DNA from: Lunularia cruciata
Taxonomy: Eukaryota; Streptophyta; Marchantiopsida; Lunulariales; Lunulariaceae
Assembly (NCBI GenBank): GCA_948567375.1
Contig: OX419759.1
Location: forward strand, 25,645,493 to 25,709,492
Reading direction: 5' to 3'
Length of the DNA: 64,000 bases
Shown: positions 54,480 to 64,000 of the stretch, piece by piece
Position numbering within the stretch: position 1 is the stretch's first letter
Layout: each line of letters begins with the position of its first letter
Position numbers and translations under genes: made by a program
The notes under the pieces: generated by a model
Databases searched by the model: none
What the model saw: only the letters and a program-made list of their open reading frames with translations
Told to the model about the DNA's origin: nothing

Positions 54480-57400
54480 TGTGACAACCCGGAAAATATC
54501 ACTTTTGCGGTAATTAGGTAAGTAAAGTTTGTTCCCGCAAGATACAATTCAGAATTGGTTAAATACAAAGCAAAGTAACAATCTCAATTCTTCTTGGTTG
54601 CGTCTTTAGTCTCTCAGATAGAAACCACACTCTATAACACCCATTTGCGCATGTGTGTGGTATTGTGATATTTAGCTTGGTATTACAAGTACTTGAGAGA
54701 TATTATTTATATAGAGATAAAGGATGGTTCTATATTAGTCATGGTTAGCTAAATTAAGTCATAGCTAAGATAGAGGGGACCTTACTTTAGAGGAAGTAGA
54801 AAAGATGAGCACCACTATTTTGGATTTAGTGTGTTGACTTGGTATTATTCCTAAGTGTTTGGCTTTGAGGAAAGAGTTGAGAACTCTTGGGCCCGCAAGC
54901 CTTTTTGTTTTGGATTCTTCTTTAGTCCAAAGATAGCCCATGTGAAGGAATCCTTGACTTAGAGGTTGGGTCAAGATAAGATCACATGCTTGTGGAATAT
55001 GCCCATGTGAATGGATATTCCTTTATATTTTTTGACTTTACTTGACTTTTAGTCTAGAAACTTGAGTTATTGCGGTAATAAGTAACTTTGGTATGTAACT
55101 ATTTCACAAGTATATAAACAAGGGGTGAGGAGGTACTCATCATTCTTTCATTTGCAACTATCTCTGTCTCATTGAGTTCTCTAGTGAGCAATGTCTTGAG
55201 TCTTGGAGTGTTAGCCTTGGAGAAGTATGATGGAGTTGGGGTTACTTGCCTTCTTAGTCCATGGTGCACTACCATAATAGCCATCAGAGGTTCATCTTGA
55301 GTGAGAGATAGGCCGGCTCACAACCCAGATGGGAGTAACAAGCACTGATTTGCAGTCTCATCACAAATTAACACTCCTTAATCACAATTCCATCAAATTT
55401 GTCCAAAACAATCTTGATTGTGATGATTCAAGCTCTCCCAAAAATGGCACTGCACTACAAAATGACTTCACCTCATAATTGTGTTCCACTTCTCCACTGA
55501 AGGCACAACGTCCTCGATCAAAATTGCTTCACATCAACTTCACGCTACACTCACAAATGCAGAATAATACCAACACTACAATTCCTCTCAAATCTATCAA
55601 GGCATTGCTCCGATTGCACTTCACTCAAGATCAAACACACATAATGAAGATCAAGGCTGCGGAATGCAACATCCAACAAGCACACTGACTTGCACTTTGG
55701 ATTTCTCCCAACACTCACAAACGTAAACACAAAATTGATACTCAAAATTAAGCTCAAACAATGAGCACTACTTCACAAGACTTTGCTTTATCTATTCTCA
55801 AAAATAATGAGCAATGAACAACATTTTACTACAAATGCCACTCTTAAATAGTGAAGCAAACAACAATTACTAACAACTATACCGTTCTACAACAACTTTT
55901 CTAACCTTTACATCCAAAATGACAATGCACCGGTTCATATCACCTCTTTAGATCTCAAAACTGTTACGACTCCAATCTGATGTCTACTTCTTCCTCGGCT
56001 TCTAATCCCAAAGTTACTTCAAACACTAGTCTATCCTTGGGTTTCACAACTCCTAATTCCTCTACCAATCCTAACACTTTCTCTTGGATTACCTCCTTTC
56101 GTCTCTATCTTTACTTCCTTTGCTTTGGGTACCAACTGCATCTCCACTCCATCATCACTGTTGCTACTCGTGTCTCCACTCTACAGCGTGAACAGGGGTT
56201 CTTCCTCCTTCTCCAAGTCTTCTTCCTTGCACTTAGTCTCTCTTTCTGACTCTTTGCCCGATGATGCAATTACCACCAAGTCCCTCCTTGGGTTCACCTT
56301 TCTAGCTTTTTGAGGTCTCGGTGCCGCTACTTCTTCTTCTTCTCCTTGTTGACTCCTCTTCTTCAACTTTGGAGTGTTTACCTTCACATGCATGCTCTAC
56401 TCCGTCTGTGCATAGTACTTGTCACTGCTCTTGATTTGCAAGATGTACTGCCTCTCCTCCGCATCAACATCTCTTCTCAAATTGGGATGGAAGTGTGACA
56501 CCATCTTGTGTCTCTCCGCCGCATTGAGCAAGTTCAGCCCTAGATAGAAATAGGTTGCAAACGGCGCAATGTAATGTGGAGGTGACTTGTCTCACAAATT
56601 CCACATCATATGTCTCGCACGTTGGTGAAAACACTTTGCCCAATTGATTGGATCTCCTGCAAACATCTTGTGGAAGAACACCACTTGGTGTTTCATCATG
56701 TAGTTCATTCTCTCTGGCTTCAAGATCACCATTAGTGCACTTACAATAACTCTCCTCATAGGATCTTTATAGCTCTCCACTTTGTAGCCATTCTTCATGC
56801 GCTTTGAAGAGAAGGCATCTCTCACTTCTTGGGTTTCTTCAACAACTTCTCCCTTCCTCTACTTTCTTCAGCTACTTCAAGAACGTGGCACCATGCTCTT
56901 TGCTTGCCTCTCTTCCAATTACTAATCTCCAATCCAACTCTATCCATTGAGCCAAATTTCCTCTCTTCCTTTCTCCCTTGGGGCCATCAAGACATCTACT
57001 CTTGATGATCTCAATCATGAAACCTGGAAAGCTAACATTCCAATTCCATGCCAAGAATGTGATCCAAAGTCTGCTCAAGACCTTGATTCTCACGATCAAA
57101 TCTACTGTCCAAATCACATGATTTCTCACTACAAATTCAGAGTTCTTCTTCCCACTTCCCATCTTTCTCTCTTCCACTCTGGGTTGGAGGCTATTCTTCC
57201 TACTGATTCCTGGACTAAATCTCTTGACTTCCTCTTAACACACAAGCGTGTCTTTGACTACACTTCCCTTCCCACAATCTCTCGCAGGATGACTTCTTAA
57301 CGGTGATGGAAAATTACTTGTCATCGCTTTGTCTCTAGCCCAAATTTTTTAGTGGTGTGCCTTCTCTGTCTCTCTTCACTTCAAGTTTCTATTGAGAAAT

Positions 57401-57739
57401 CACACCTCTTGCATAATCTTATCACTATCAATTTTCCCTCACGTGTATGACCGCCATTTTTGTGAGCGGTACCTTCTCGAATGTCTCATCCCAAAGGAAA
57501 GTTGTTACACTATCTTCACCTCGGGTTGAGCACCCCTGAGACAAAGTCTCCTTACTTTGGGTTGTATGCTGACATGGCAATTCCAAGTACCTCACCTTTT
57601 GACACAAAGTCACTTTACCTTGGGTTACAACCTGAAGACACCTTTCTTTGCCTTCTTGTGCCATACATGCACAATTCAACTTCTTTTGTACACTTCTTCT
57701 TCAGAAATAAGAAAAAAAACCAAAAATGTGGGTACCACA
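54480..57739 (-). repeat. D4 3' LTR, internally deleted
   Basis: Minus-strand LTR from TGTGGTACCCACATTTTT (57739) to CCGGGTTGTCACA (54480). Without the A solo LTR it is about 2.57 kb, so about 1.2 kb of LTR ORF (coiled-coil region, around 56000-56100) is deleted. N-terminal and acidic ORF parts remain at 57300-56180 with stops; the C-terminal tail is seen near 55980. Confidence 0.8.
54633..55322 (+). repeat. Family-A solo LTR in D4 LTR
   Basis: 690 bp, starts TATAACACCC (G-to-A at position 2) and ends GGCTCACA. Flanks ACTC (54629-54632) and ACCC (55323-55326); the empty site in D3 LTR reads CACACCCAGAAG (58036-58047), so the target duplication is ACCC with one C-to-T change. Confidence 0.92.
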
Positions 57740-57887
57740 TACCCCCTCCCTCAAATGTGAGCGTCCCCGCAAACATAGACCTTGGGTGTCTAAGAGATTT
57801 CCGAGTCTATGGTCCAATATCTTTGAACTCTCCACTTGTTCACTCAAGTGGCAAATGGTTGCCCTTCCAAGTCTGCAAGTTGAATAG
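57740..57887 (-). mobile_element. D4 internal 3' end (pol tail and polypurine tract)
   Basis: 148 bp matching D3 61660-61807. Minus strand: end of the integrase C-terminal coding, then the purine tract GAGGGAGGGGG (57742-57752) next to the LTR. The rest of D4 is beyond D3, outside the window. Confidence 0.8.
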
Positions 57888-60800
57888 TGTGACAACCCAA
57901 CAAATATCACTTTTGCGGTAATCGGGTAAGTAAAGTTCGTTCCCGCAGAGATACGAGTCAGAATTGGTCAAATACGAAGCAAAGTAACAATTTCAGTTCT
58001 TCTTGGTTGTGTCTTTAATCTCTCAGGTAGAAACCACACCCAGAAGAGAGTAACAAGCACTGACTCGCAGTCTTCACAAATTAACACTCCATAATCACAA
58101 TTCCATCAAATCTTTCCAAACAATCTTGATTGTGATGATTTAGGCTCTCCCAAAAATGGCACTTCACTGCAAAACGACTTTGCCTCAGAATTGTGTTCCA
58201 CCCTTCCATTGAAGGCACAACGTCCTCGATCAAAATTGCTTCACATCAACTTCGCACTGCACTCACAAATGCAGAATACTACCAACACTACAATTCCTCT
58301 CAGATCTGTCAAGGCATTGCTTTGATTGCACTTCACTCAGGATCAAACACACAGAATGAAGATCAAGGCTGTGGAATCCAACATCCAACAAGCATTCTGA
58401 CTTGCACTTTGAATTTCTCCAAACATTCACAAACACAATTACAAAGTTGATACTCGGAATCAAGCTCAAGCGACGAGCACTACTTCACAGCACTTTGCTT
58501 TATCTATTCTCAGAAATAATGAGCACTGAACAACATAATACTACAAATGCTCCCCTTAAATACCAAAGCAAATGGCAGTTATCTTCCTAATGTACCTCTT
58601 CCTTATGACTCTACAAACCTGCAGATCTAAAATGACAATGCACCTCTTCATATCTGCCAATTCAAATCTCAAATTGGTTACTAATCCGATCCGATGTCTA
58701 CTTCTTCTTCAGCTTTCAAACCCAAACCCAAAGTAACTTTACTTCCTAATATTTTGTCCTCGGGTTTCATAACTCCTACATCTTCTACCAAATCTAACAG
58801 TTCTCTTTCTTGATATGAAATTTCACTAGTGGGTAATCTATCTAACTCCTTATCTCCCAACCCACTCTCCTCTAATGTCTCCAATGATAACTCCAAAGAC
58901 ATCTTCACTCCTACTTCATCTACTTCGGGTTTGGCTCTGACGTCTTTCCGAAGTTTATCTATCTTTATCTTCACTAGATCTAATCTAATCGTGATATTGT
59001 CTTCAACTTCCAATATCTTCCTATCTACCCGAGTTCCGAGACTAATTAACAGAGCATTCAAGTCTGTGTCCTTTGCATGTCTCCTCCTTGTCTCTTGCAC
59101 GAACAACTTCAACTCGTGCAGCCTTGTTTCTTCAATACAAACGCTGGTCTCTATACTCAGCATTGCATTCATATTGATTATGATCTCCTTCAATGGCTCC
59201 AATCTCATCTTCCTTTCACGCTCCCAATCTGCAAGCCAATCTTCCCTGTACATTGCCAACTCTGCCTTGAACTCGGCTTTCACAGTTTCCTTCTCCTTCT
59301 CCTTCTACACAATCTTCTCCTCCTGATTACGAAGTAACTCTCCTAATCTCTCTTCTTCCCTATATCTCGCTATCAACTCCCGTTGCCACGGTTGCTTCTT
59401 CTCCTCCATACTCTCCATCACTTGATTGAGCTCTTGATCCTTCGATACTACCCTCGCCATAGCATAGATGAGCTCTACTCTTGAATCAGCAAACTGCTGC
59501 TTCAAGATTTCAAATTCAGCTACTTGTCTCTCCCTTACGACGTCACTCTTCCTCGCAAGATCCTCTTGATAGCTCACTTCTCTCTTCAGGTCTTCGATTA
59601 CCTGACTTCTCTCCACTGCTTCCGCTTGCAGTACTTCTCTCTCTTTCTCACCTCGGGTTATACTCTTCTTCAACTCTGAGTTTTCTTCTTCTAATCTCGA
59701 TACCACCTGCAATACAGTCTTTACCTTTGGACAAGTCGACTGCATCTCCTTCTTCTTCTTCTCCAACTTCACCAACAGCGGGCATACTACCATCTACAGG
59801 TAATCTACTCCAGTACTAATACCTTCGTCCTCCCACGGAGTAGTCTCTCTTCTTTCTTCGTGTTCTCCCGATACTCGCCTTCTTCTCTGGAGTCTTCGTA
59901 CCGGAATTGATGCCTCACTGCCCGAGCTTCCTTCTACCTCTTCCTTCACTCTACTCGGTCCCGCTTCACACTTCGCCTTATGTCTCGAGCAAATTCCTTG
60001 CTGTACTGCGATCTTCTTCTCCTTGAGCACCGGTACTTCGTCTTCCAGCGCCGCATTGTCTTCGGCTTTTACTTCGGCTTGAATTTCTTCTTCGTATTCT
60101 TCAGCCGCTGGTGCCGAGGTCATTTCTCCACCGTCTTCACTGTCACTGCTTGTATCTCCGCTCTGTAGTGTCAGCTCAGGTTCCTCCTCACGTTCCAAGT
60201 CCTCCGTCTTGAGCTCGGCTTTGCCTTCTAAGTCTTCATCTTCCGACTCAATCACCACCATTCCTCGCCTCGGGTTATTTTTCTACATCTTCCGAGGTTT
60301 CTTGTTTTCTTTGGTGTCTGCTTGTTGAGTTCTCTTCTTCATCGGAGTACTTTCAATGATCTCCACGTTCTTCCCTGTCTTTGCATAGTAATCGTCTGTG
60401 CTCCAGATTTGGAGAATGTATTGCTGCTCCTTCGCGTCGACTTCTTTTCTCAAATCAAGATGGAAATGTGACACCATTTGATTACGCTCAGCCACATTGA
60501 GCAGATTTAACCCGAGGTAAAAGTGGGCTGCAAATGGTACGATGTAGTGTGGAGGCGACTTATCTCGCAGATTCCACACCATCTGCCTCGTTCTTCCGTG
60601 AAAGCACCTTGCCCAATTTATTGCTTCTCCTGCAAATAACTTGTGAAAGAACTCCGCTTGGTGTTTCATCACATAGGTAGTTCTCTCCGGCTTCAGGAGG
60701 GCCATTAGTGCACTCACAATTCCCCTCCTCACTGGGTCCTTATAACTCTCAACTTTATACCCATTCTTTGTCCTCTTTGACGAGAAGGCTTCTCTCACCT

Positions 60801-61659
60801 CCTGCGTTTCTTGAGCTATCTCTCCTTTCCCCAAGAACGTGGCTCCCTGCTCCAAGCCTGCCTCCTTCCCGAGTACGAGTCTCCAATCCGACTCTGTCCA
60901 GCGAGCCGGATTTCCTCTCTTCCCTTCTTCCTCGGGACCATCAAGACATTTACTCTCGATGATTTCTGTCATGAATCCTGGAAAACTTACGTTCCAATTT
61001 CATGCCATCCAAAGTCGGCTCAAGACTTCGATCCTCGCTACTACATCTAATCTTCGAATTGCATGATTTCTCATTGCAAATTCGGAGTTCTTCTTCCCTC
61101 CTCCCATCTCTTCTGCTTTCTTTCGGTCTCTCGATTTCTCTCTCTCGACTTCCCCCTTACGCACTAACACGAGTCCAACTCTATGTCCCTTTCCCCGATC
61201 ACCTGCAAGACGACTCCTCAACGGCAAAGGAAAATTGCTCGACATTTCATCGTTGCAGTTTTGATTTTTATAGAGTTGCACTTCTTTGTCTTCCGTCACT
61301 TTGAGTTTCTATTGAGAAATCACACCTCCGGCATGCACCTATCACTATCGCCCCACCTTCGCGCGTATGAGCCGCCAATTTTGAAACGGCCCCTTCTTGA
61401 ATTTCTCGCCCCGACGAAAGGTTGTTAGACTGTCTTTGCCTCGGGTTGAGCTCCCCCCCGAGCCGAAGACAATTTACTTTGTATTGTATGCTGACACGGT
61501 ATGTCAGAGTACTTCGCCTTATGACCCGAAGTCACTTTACTTCGGGTGTCACCCCGAAGACAATTTTCTTCGTCTTCTTTGGCCAAACAGGCGCAATCCG
61601 ACTTCTCTATACACTTCTTCTCCTTTATTTTGAAAAAAACAAAAAATGTGGGCACCACA
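57888..61659 (-). repeat. D3 3' LTR (3772 bp)
   Basis: Minus strand TGTGGTGCCCACATTTTT at 61659 to GGGTTGTCACA at 57888. The inner edge is fixed by the polypurine tract and the end of pol directly upstream, which proves that this long repeat is an LTR. The element inserted into the D4 3' internal region. The U3 end contains CTTCGGGT words, including a perfect 9-bp inverted repeat (61524-61532 and 61539-61547). Confidence 0.9.
58681..61245 (-). pseudogene. D3 LTR ORF: ~854-aa LTR-encoded protein, four internal stops
   Basis: ATG at 61245, final stop at 58681, one frame throughout; internal stops near 61000, 60283, 59794 and 59305. None coincides with the three stops in the solo LTR copy, so the ancestral frame was open. 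Same layout as there: globular N-terminus (ARWTESDWRLVLGKEAG), acidic middle (LTLQSGDTSSDSEDGGEM), basic patch (RRLQRRRRV), coiled coil (SRLEEENSELKKSITR), acidic tail (LKAEEEVDIGSD). It is in the sense direction of the element, so it would be expressed from U3. Function unknown. Confidence 0.78.
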
Positions 61660-61661
61660 TA

Positions 61662-61672
61662 CCCCCTCCCTC
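61662..61672 (-). promoter_or_regulatory. D3 polypurine tract
   Basis: GAGGGAGGGGG on the minus strand, 2 bp before the LTR start at 61659 and overlapping the pol stop. Confidence 0.85.
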
Positions 61673-64000
61673 AAATGTGAGTGTCCCCGCGAACATAGAC
61701 CTCGGGTGTCTTAGAAACTTCCGAGTCTATGGTCCAAAATCTCCGAACTCTCCACCCGTTTACTCGAGTGGCAAAAGGATTACCTTCCAAATCGACAAGT
61801 TGCATGGATCCATTTTCGTAAAGATGACAAACTCGATAGGGACCCATCCATCACAAATGCAACTTGCCTGGAAAAAATATTCGGCAATTATCATATAACA
61901 AAACCAAATCCCCTTCTCGTACAGTCACAGGCTTGATTCTCTGATCGTGCCTGACTTTCCTCTGTGCTTGTACTTCTTTCGTGGTTTGCATTGCATCGTC
62001 TCTTTTCTCTTCTAACCACATTAGTTGATGAATCCGAAGATCCTGACTTTCCTCTTCCAACATTCGTTCTTCGCACAGGACTCGATAAGTTGGAACTTCA
62101 AATTCAACTGGCAGTATGGGGTGCAAGCCATATGTCAAGAAGTATGGGGTTTGTTTGGTTGTAATCTTCTCTGTTGTCTGATAGGCCCATAACGCGGCTG
62201 GTAATTTTGTATCCCAGTCATAGGCATAATTGACAGTCACCTTATTCAAAATTTTACAAAGTAACCCATTCGCTTTTTCCGTTAAGCCATTCGCTTTTGG
62301 GTTATAAGGAGTCGTCTTCCGATGTTTAATCTGAAAATACTTGGTTAACTCCTCCATTACAGAGTTCAAAAAATGTGTTCCTCGGTCACTGACCAATTCC
62401 AGAGGACACCCATATCGGGAGATGATGTTTTGCAAGAAAAATTCCGCCACAGTTTCAGCATCATCTCTACGAGTTGCTTCCGCTTCAACCATCTTGGTAG
62501 CGTAATCAGTGCAAACCAAAATATATCGCTTTCTTGTGACTCGGGTTATTGGTTGAATGGGACCCACAAAATCAATCCCCCATTTCTCAAAGGGGGCCAA
62601 AGGCAAAATTGGTTTCAAAGGCCATTGAGAAGTGGCCGTCGGCTTCCCTGTTCTCTGACACACATCACAGCTTCAAATATGAGCATGTACATCTTTGTAC
62701 ATTGTAGGCCACCAATACCCTGCCGAAAGAATTTTCTTTACAGTATTCTTCAGAGCATAGTGTCCTCCCGATGCCTCGGAGTGTAAAGATTCAATTAATC
62801 CTCCTACTTCGTATGACTCCAAGCATCGCCGAAGTACTTCGTCTTCGCCCATCTTAAATAAAATGTTGTGTTTAAGCTGGTACGGCCCCATTTTCCGGAG
62901 AAAGACTGCCCGCTGTTCCGGATCCATCCCCTCAGGACAATGGAGAGTATTCAGATAATTATATTCATCTGCATACCTCATACTTCTCATTGCTGATAAG
63001 TGATACAACTCTTCGTCAGGGAACCGATCGTCAATTTCCCACTCCTGGTCTTGAGTGTCTAACCTGGACAGGAAGTCCGCATTCGAATGCGAAGCTCCCT
63101 TCCTCACTTGTACAGTATACATGAACTCTTGTAATAACAAGATCCATCTTGCAATTCGTCCCGATAAATCTGCCTTCTTGACCAGATGTTGCAATGCATA
63201 ATGGTCAACATAGAAGACAAACTCATACCCCAACAAATAATGCCGAAATTTCTTGCAGGCATACACCATTCCGAGTGCTTCTCTTTCCGTCGTCGAATAA
63301 TTCTTTTCAGAAACCGAAAGTTGTCGGCTGGCGTAATACACCGGGTAGTCTTTCTTCTTCTCGTCCTTTTGACTTAAGACAACCCCGATGGCCATGGACG
63401 AAGTGTCCACATACACATGAAAAGGGACGTCCCAATTCAGGGCCCTCATGACTGGTGCTTCAACCAGTTTCTTCTTCAACACATGGTAGGCTTCTTCTTG
63501 ATGTGCTTCCCATAGATAGTCTTTGGATTTCTTCAGAAGCTTTGTAAGTGGTGCAGCAAGCACTGCATAGTTTGACACGAAGCGTCTGTAATATCCAACA
63601 TGTCCCAAGAAGGCTCCCAGCTCCCGGATGTTCTTCGGGGATTCCAAAGCTGCGATTATTTTAACCTTCTCAACATCGACTTCAATACCTCGGCTTGACA
63701 CCCGATGCCCCAGAAGAATTCCCTCCTTCGTTGCAAAGAAGCATTTCTCCGGGTGTAATGACAAGCCGGCAAAACGACACCTTTCAAACATTTGGCAAAG
63801 GTAATCTCTATGTACATCCCGTCGTCCAAACACACAAAAGTCATCAATAAAAACTTTGACAAATTTGCGTAGGAAATCTTTGAAGATCGAATTCATCATC
63901 CGCTGGAAAGTAGCGGGAGCATTACACAACCCAAAGGGCATTTGATTGTAAGCGAAAGTGCCCCAATCGGTCGTGAATGTAGTTTTATCCTTGTCTTCTT
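61671..64000 (-). pseudogene. pol: D3 pol: RT (partial), RNase H, integrase
   Basis: Runs in from the right edge. RT: GLCNAPATFQRMM and FIDD at 63840-63851. RNase H: YVDTSSMAIGVVL, TEREALGMVYACKKFRHYL, DFLSRL. Integrase: HSEASGGH and CDVC zinc ligands, WGIDFVGPI (Asp), VSDRGTHF (Asp), ANGLTEKANG (Glu). C-terminal GPYRV module near 61830, ending at TGA 61671. One frame with only two internal stops: TGA 62671-62673, in the zinc-finger region, and TGA near 61851. FIDD and overall similarity place D near A, on the Ogre/Tat/Athila side of gypsy elements. No chromodomain. Confidence 0.92.

Noticed and set aside
1-64000. Host genes, tRNA, rRNA, CRISPR arrays, bacterial-type operons
   Set aside because: Every coding signal found belongs to a retroelement family; no other structure was supported by the sequence.

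Overview
This 64 kb window is nested LTR retrotransposon DNA (Ty3/gypsy, Metaviridae) from end to end. I see no host gene, rRNA, tRNA or CRISPR array. AT-rich sequence, several generations of nested gypsy elements and solo LTRs with C-to-T decay point to a large-genome land plant. The closest relatives I can name for family C are described from streptophyte algae, so a seed-free plant or gymnosperm is plausible, but the species cannot be read from the sequence.

Three families explain almost everything. Family A has a ~680 bp LTR (TGTAACACCC...GGCTCACA), 4-bp target duplications and an FIDD-type reverse transcriptase. It carries three small ORFs before gag: a 56-aa ORF-a, a zinc-knuckle ORF-b and a 54-aa ORF-c that is a paralogue of ORF-a. 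Copies are A0 (1-1403, minus, partial), A1 (10252-18049, complete), A2 (20566-27392, 3' truncated), A3 (29473-37274, complete, best pol) and solo LTRs at 47200-47891 and 54633-55322. Family D lies mainly on the minus strand. Its very long LTR (~3.77 kb) contains a ~855-codon sense ORF. Copies include a gag/PR relic (5351-10251), D2 (41748-54479), a solo LTR inside D2 gag (49307-53085), D4 (54480-57887) and D3 (57888 to the right edge).

Family C (plus strand) is the most interesting. Copy C1 is 1404-5132. Copy C2 is 18302-41642, split by A2 and A3. Read through the insertions, C encodes Gag with two zinc knuckles, an aspartic protease, a C5-cytosine DNA methyltransferase (motif I in C1; motifs IV, VI, VIII, IX and X in C2), RT with YIDD, RNase H, integrase and a C-terminal PHD finger. 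This retroelement therefore carried both a DNA-methylation enzyme and a chromatin-reader domain.

Layout: A0 | C1 | inverted scrap of C RT | D1 protease | inverted D LTR composite | D1 gag | D-LTR scrap | A1 | C2 5' end and gag | A2 | C2 gag, protease, DNMT first half | A3 | C2 DNMT second half, RT, RNase H, IN, PHD, 3' repeat | short-repeat junction zone | D2 (pol, protease, gag, interrupted by an A solo LTR and a D solo LTR) | D4 3' LTR with an A solo LTR | D3 3' LTR and pol. A1 and A3 look young (LTR pairs differ at about 3-4 positions by eye); C and D are older and heavily mutated. All long polyproteins are broken by stops or frameshifts, so any copy here would need proteins from elsewhere to move.
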